Assembly: GCA_946481605.1 (NCBI GenBank)
Contig: CAMLPA010000136.1
Coordinates: forward strand, 1 to 8,009
Length of the DNA: 8,009 nt
Direction: 5' to 3'
Origin: an uncultured Flavihumibacter sp.
GTDB taxonomy: Bacteria; Bacteroidota; Bacteroidia; Chitinophagales; Chitinophagaceae
In this document: positions 5,458-8,009 of the stretch, one piece after another
Numbering within the stretch: position 1 is the first letter of the stretch
Layout: each line of letters begins with the position of its first letter
Notes under the pieces: generated by a model
Database searches by the model: none
What the model saw: only the letters and a program-made list of their open reading frames with translations
Told to the model about the DNA's origin: nothing
Position numbers and translations under genes: made by a program

Positions 5458-6165
5458 ATGAAAAGAATGATCCTTTTATTCACTATTCTTTCCCTGGTGA
5501 GCATTCGTTGCGAAACGGCCCAGCAGATTCTTACGGAAATGGAGAAAAGCTCTGGTGGCCTTACCACGCAAGAGGTAACTGCCGGGTTAAAGCAGGCGCT
5601 TACGATCGGGGCGGAGAACTCAGGAAACCTGTTGTCGGCTACTGATGGGTTCTTTAAAAATGCCGCTATTAAGATTCTATTGCCTGAAGAAGCACAGAAA
5701 GTAGAAAAAACACTGCGTGATCTGGGCATGTCATCGCTGGTGGATAAAGCTATTCTTTCCCTGAACCGTGCGGCAGAGGATGCTGCAACCAAAGCTGCGC
5801 CGATTTTCCGGGATGCGATTCTGCAAATGTCTATCCAGGATGCCATGGGCATTTTAAAAGGAGGCGATTTTGCCGCTACGAATTACCTGAAAGGGAAAAC
5901 CACAGCAGCGCTCACTGCCGCGTTCAAACCCGTCATTGAAAATTCACTGAGCAAGGTGAATGCGACAAAATATTGGGGCGATGTTTTTAACACCTATAAT
6001 AAGTTTTCAACCACGAAAATAAACCCGGATCTTTCCGGCTATGTAACAGAACGTGCGTTGAATGGTATTTTTCACCAGGTTTCGCTGGAAGAGCAGAAAA
6101 TCCGCCGTGATCCGCTGGCACGTACCACGGAGCTGCTGAAAAAGGTTTTCGGCAGGGCATCCTAA
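5458..6165 (+). CDS. DUF4197 domain-containing exported protein
   Basis: From ATG 5458 this is a 235-residue protein. A short signal-like N-terminus (MKRMILLFTILSLVSI, then Arg-Cys-Glu-Thr-Ala-Gln-Gln) leads into the DUF4197 domain, which fills the rest. Family landmarks are the EVTAGLKQALTIGAENSG stretch, KNAAIKILLPEEAQKVEKTL, LNRAAEDAATKAAPIFRDAI, the ATKYWGDVFNTYN block, and the end DPLARTTELLKKVFG. The domain is all-helical with no catalytic motif and no known biochemical role. As I recall the family, many relatives are lipoproteins with Cys just before a similar LQQ/TQQ sequence. Here Cys18 is preceded by Arg, which breaks the lipobox, so lipidation is doubtful. The in-frame GTG at 5392 would add 22 residues but lies upstream of the promoter box, so it was not used. 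It is transcribed alone: the next gene has its own promoter. Confidence 0.88.
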   Translation: MKRMILLFTILSLVSIRCETAQQILTEMEKSSGGLTTQEVTAGLKQALTIGAENSGNLLSATDGFFKNAAIKILLPEEAQKVEKTLRDLGMSSLVDKAILSLNRAAEDAATKAAPIFRDAILQMSIQDAMGILKGGDFAATNYLKGKTTAALTAAFKPVIENSLSKVNATKYWGDVFNTYNKFSTTKINPDLSGYVTERALNGIFHQVSLEEQKIRRDPLARTTELLKKVFGRAS

Positions 6166-6170
6166 CAACT

Positions 6171-6202
6171 TTTGGGGGTTTGGTGCTTTACCAATATTTT
6201 TG
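6171..6202 (+). promoter_or_regulatory. Complete Bacteroidota promoter for pdhB
   Basis: A -33 element TTTG (6171-6174) and an exact -7 box TATTTTTG (6195-6202) are separated by 20 nt, the textbook spacing for the Bacteroidota primary sigma factor. The start should fall near 6207-6209, giving a leader of about 30 nt before ATG 6237. It begins 6 nt after the DUF4197 stop codon, so the -33 and spacer fill the gap between the genes. No Shine-Dalgarno sequence is evident before the ATG, as is usual in this phylum. Confidence 0.78.
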
Positions 6203-6236
6203 CGACTTTAATTAACACATATAACGCTGAAGATTC

Positions 6237-7220
6237 ATGAGAACTGTCACTTTACGGGAAGCTTTGCGCGAGGCGATGAGTGAGGAAATGAGAAGAGATG
6301 AGCGGGTGTTCCTGATGGGAGAAGAAGTAGCTGAATACAATGGAGCTTATAAAGTAAGCCAGGGTATGCTGGCTGAATTTGGCCCTAAAAGGGTGATCGA
6401 TACACCGATCTCTGAACTCGGGTTTGCCGCAGTTGGTGTAGGTGCCGCACAAAATGGGCTTCGTCCGATCGTGGAATTCATGACTTGGAACTTCGCCGCA
6501 CTGGCGCTCGACCAGATTCTGAATACCGCTTCAAAAATGCTGGCCATGAGTGGCGGGCAGGTAGGTTGTCCCATTGTTTTCCGTGGACCCAACGGTTCTG
6601 CAGGACAATTAGGCGCACAGCACTCCACCGCTTTTGAAGCGTTGTACGCTAATATTCCGGGATTGAAAGTGATCTCTGTTTCAACACCCTACGATGCAAA
6701 AGGATTGATGAAATCGGCTATCCGTGATGACGATCCTGTAATGATCATGGAAGCAGAACAGGCTTATGGTGATAAAGAAGAAATTCCTGACGAAGAATAC
6801 CTGATCCCCATCGGAAAGGCTGATATCAAAAAGGCCGGTAAAGATGTGACGATCGTTTCTTTCAATAAAATGATGAAGGTGGCACTGGGTGCCGCTGCCG
6901 AACTTGAAAAAGAAGGCATCAGCGCTGAAGTGATCGACCTGCGTACCATTCGTCCGCTCGACTGGTTCACCATCCTCGAGAGCGTGAAGAAAACCAACCG
7001 CCTGGTGATAGTGGAAGAACAGTGGCCTTTCGCTTCCGTTTCTTCTGAAATTACCTACCGCATTCAGAAAGAAGGATTCGACTACCTCGATGCCCCAATC
7101 CGCCGTATTACCTGCGCCGATGCGCCGATGCACTACGCGCCCAACCTGGTGGCCGGTTATCTCCCGGACGTGCCAAGAACAGTGAAGTTGGTGAAAGAAG
7201 TAATGTACATGAAGAAATAA
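6237..7220 (+). CDS. pdhB: Pyruvate dehydrogenase E1 component, beta subunit
   Basis: A 327-residue protein, the usual length for the beta subunit of the alpha2beta2 E1 enzyme. With the alpha subunit and thiamine diphosphate it decarboxylates pyruvate and passes the acetyl group to E2 lipoate for acetyl-CoA synthesis in the cytoplasm. The N-terminal pyrimidine-binding domain has MGEEVAEYNGAYKVSQG (27-43) and IDTPISELGFA (54-64). Glu60 is the conserved glutamate that contacts the thiamine aminopyrimidine. RPIVEFMTWNF (76-86), VFRGPNG (114-120) and AQHS (127-130, His129) are also conserved. The C-terminal transketolase domain shows DVTIVSFNKM (203-212) and VIDLRTIRPLDW (232-243). The gene stands alone, with its own promoter and terminator; the alpha subunit gene is not in the window, which is common in this phylum. 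Branched-chain 2-oxoacid E1 beta is the main alternative, but the sequence reads as pyruvate type. Confidence 0.93.
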   Translation: MRTVTLREALREAMSEEMRRDERVFLMGEEVAEYNGAYKVSQGMLAEFGPKRVIDTPISELGFAAVGVGAAQNGLRPIVEFMTWNFAALALDQILNTASKMLAMSGGQVGCPIVFRGPNGSAGQLGAQHSTAFEALYANIPGLKVISVSTPYDAKGLMKSAIRDDDPVMIMEAEQAYGDKEEIPDEEYLIPIGKADIKKAGKDVTIVSFNKMMKVALGAAAELEKEGISAEVIDLRTIRPLDWFTILESVKKTNRLVIVEEQWPFASVSSEITYRIQKEGFDYLDAPIRRITCADAPMHYAPNLVAGYLPDVPRTVKLVKEVMYMKK

Positions 7221-7224
7221 ATAC

Positions 7225-7250
7225 AAAGCCCCTGAATAAGGGGCTTTTTT
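7225..7250 (+). terminator. Rho-independent terminator after pdhB
   Basis: AAAGCCCC (7225-7232), a 7-nt loop and GGGGCTTT (7240-7247) form a perfect 8-bp stem running into six T (7245-7250). It begins 4 nt after the pdhB stop codon. The partly symmetrical A and T flanks could also stop transcription from the other strand, but no gene reads into it from the right. Confidence 0.93.
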
Positions 7251-7334
7251 AATGTTGCAAAATGTTAGGGAGGTTGTTTATCTCCTGCTTGAGGAGTTGG
7301 AAAGCAGGGCCCGAACATTGCATTGGAATCGTTA

Positions 7335-7342
7335 TATCTTTG
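7335..7342 (+). promoter_or_regulatory. -7 promoter box for the TonB receptor, 5 nt from the ATG
   Basis: TATCTTTG is an exact TAnnTTTG match, identical to the box at 16-23. Only ACTTC lies between it and ATG 7348, so the predicted transcript starts at or next to the start codon. The nearest upstream TTG (7318-7320) is 14 nt away, shorter than the usual 19-21, so the -33 half is not convincing. Confidence 0.55.
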
Positions 7343-7347
7343 ACTTC

Positions 7348-8009
7348 ATGAAAAAAACTTTTTTCTGTGTACTCCTGCTGATTTTCTTTCACCATGTATT
7401 CGCTCAAAAAGATTCAGTAAAACTGCTTGAACATATTGAGGTTCGTGCGTTCAATCTCTTACAACCTGCTTTTTCATTGCCCGCAACCGTTTCAGTAATC
7501 AATGAAGAAACGAAGGCGCGGTTCGGCGTGCCATCATTGGTTCCCATCTTGAATGCTGTGGCAGGTGTACGGATGGAAGAACGTACCCCAGGCAGTTACA
7601 GGCTCTCCATTCGCGGAAGTTTATTGCGCTCCCCGTTCGGTGTCCGGAATATTAAAATGTACTGGAACGGGCTTCCGTTTACAGATGCGGGAGGGAATAC
7701 CTATTTCAACCTGATCGACAGAAATTCACTGAGTGGTATGGAAATTCTGAAAGGCCCGGGAGGAAGTTTATATGGATCTGGCACTGGTGGTGTGGTACTT
7801 ATGGAAGACAGGATCGGAAATGAGTCCGGTTACGCGACTGTTACTGGTGGAAGCTATGGCAGTTTTTCAATAGGGGCGGGAAAGGAATTCCATAAAGGAA
7901 ACAATGGTTTTAAAGTGATGGCGCAACACCGGCAGGCCGATGGATACCGCGATCACAGCAGGATGCGGAGGTCGAATCTTCAATTGCAGGGGATGCACGA
8001 ACAGGGAAA
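7348..8009 (+). CDS. TonB-dependent outer-membrane receptor, N-terminal part (runs off the window)
   Basis: The first 220 codons of an open frame that continues past the right edge. The signal peptide (1-19) ends HHVFA before Gln20. LLEHIEVRA (26-34) is a TonB-box-like stretch. The plug domain follows from about residue 42: LPATVSVINEE, a VPSLVPILNAVAGVRMEERTP helix-strand unit (61-81), SIRGSLLRSPFGVRNIKMYWNGLPFTDAGGNT (87-118), and the LKGPGGSLYGSGTGGVV block (134-150) that marks the end of plug domains. The first barrel strands begin near 160-185. Unlike SusC-type receptors it has no carboxypeptidase-like domain between signal and plug, so a FecA/siderophore-type or metal-chelate importer is more likely than a glycan importer. 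Energy would come from TonB-ExbB-ExbD. The substrate is unknown and the barrel is not visible. Confidence 0.92.
   Translation, partial: MKKTFFCVLLLIFFHHVFAQKDSVKLLEHIEVRAFNLLQPAFSLPATVSVINEETKARFGVPSLVPILNAVAGVRMEERTPGSYRLSIRGSLLRSPFGVRNIKMYWNGLPFTDAGGNTYFNLIDRNSLSGMEILKGPGGSLYGSGTGGVVLMEDRIGNESGYATVTGGSYGSFSIGAGKEFHKGNNGFKVMAQHRQADGYRDHSRMRRSNLQLQGMHEQG

Noticed and set aside
6681..7226. A 181-codon - strand frame across pdhB
   Set aside because: It is the antisense shadow of a strongly conserved enzyme, rich in His and Phe, with no promoter or recognisable domain.

Overview
The window looks like chromosome from a Bacteroidota bacterium, probably of the Chitinophagaceae or a near relative. 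Four things point there: promoter -7 boxes of the Bacteroidota type TAnnTTTG in front of several genes; a secreted metalloprotease ending in a type IX secretion (T9SS) type A sorting domain; a membrane-anchored HU/CCDC81-like protein; and a DUF4197 protein. Base composition is balanced, apart from an AT-rich intergenic stretch near 2480-2580. The family-level placement is inference. No rRNA, tRNA, CRISPR array, insertion sequence or phage gene was seen.

Layout. (1) 42-1555, + strand: a two-gene unit with a 2-nt gap, encoding an HU/CCDC81-like membrane protein and a SAM methyltransferase with an N-terminal four-cysteine motif. A -7 box inside a perfect inverted repeat lies just upstream. (2) 1558-2397, - strand: a lipoprotein glutaminyl-peptide cyclotransferase, whose stop codon is 2 nt from that of the methyltransferase. 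(3) 2398-2824: a 427-nt divergent gap without a convincing gene. (4) 2825-4063, + strand: a secreted M43-type zinc metalloprotease with a T9SS tail. Its likely terminator lies inside the 3' end of the next, convergent gene. (5) 4157-5296, - strand: a DAO-family FAD oxidoreductase. (6) 5297-5457: a divergent regulatory gap with a GC-rich palindrome and a cluster of GTGTT half-sites. (7) 5458-6165, + strand: a DUF4197 protein, apparently transcribed without a leader. (8) 6237-7220, + strand: pyruvate dehydrogenase E1 beta, with its own promoter and terminator. (9) 7348 to the right edge, + strand: the first 220 codons of a TonB-dependent outer-membrane receptor, also with a -7 box almost touching its ATG.

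How the genes fit together. This is mostly housekeeping and envelope chromosome made of short transcription units, not a defence or mobile island, and I see no convincing new multi-gene system. One functional thread does link several genes. The metalloprotease and the TonB receptor both have signal peptides with predicted cleavage just before a glutamine, and the cyclotransferase is the enzyme that converts such N-terminal glutamines to pyroglutamate. The most interesting DNA-level signals are the inverted repeat carrying a -7 box in both orientations (15-41), two starts that look leaderless (5458 and 7348), and the terminator nested in a convergent coding sequence (4160-4190).
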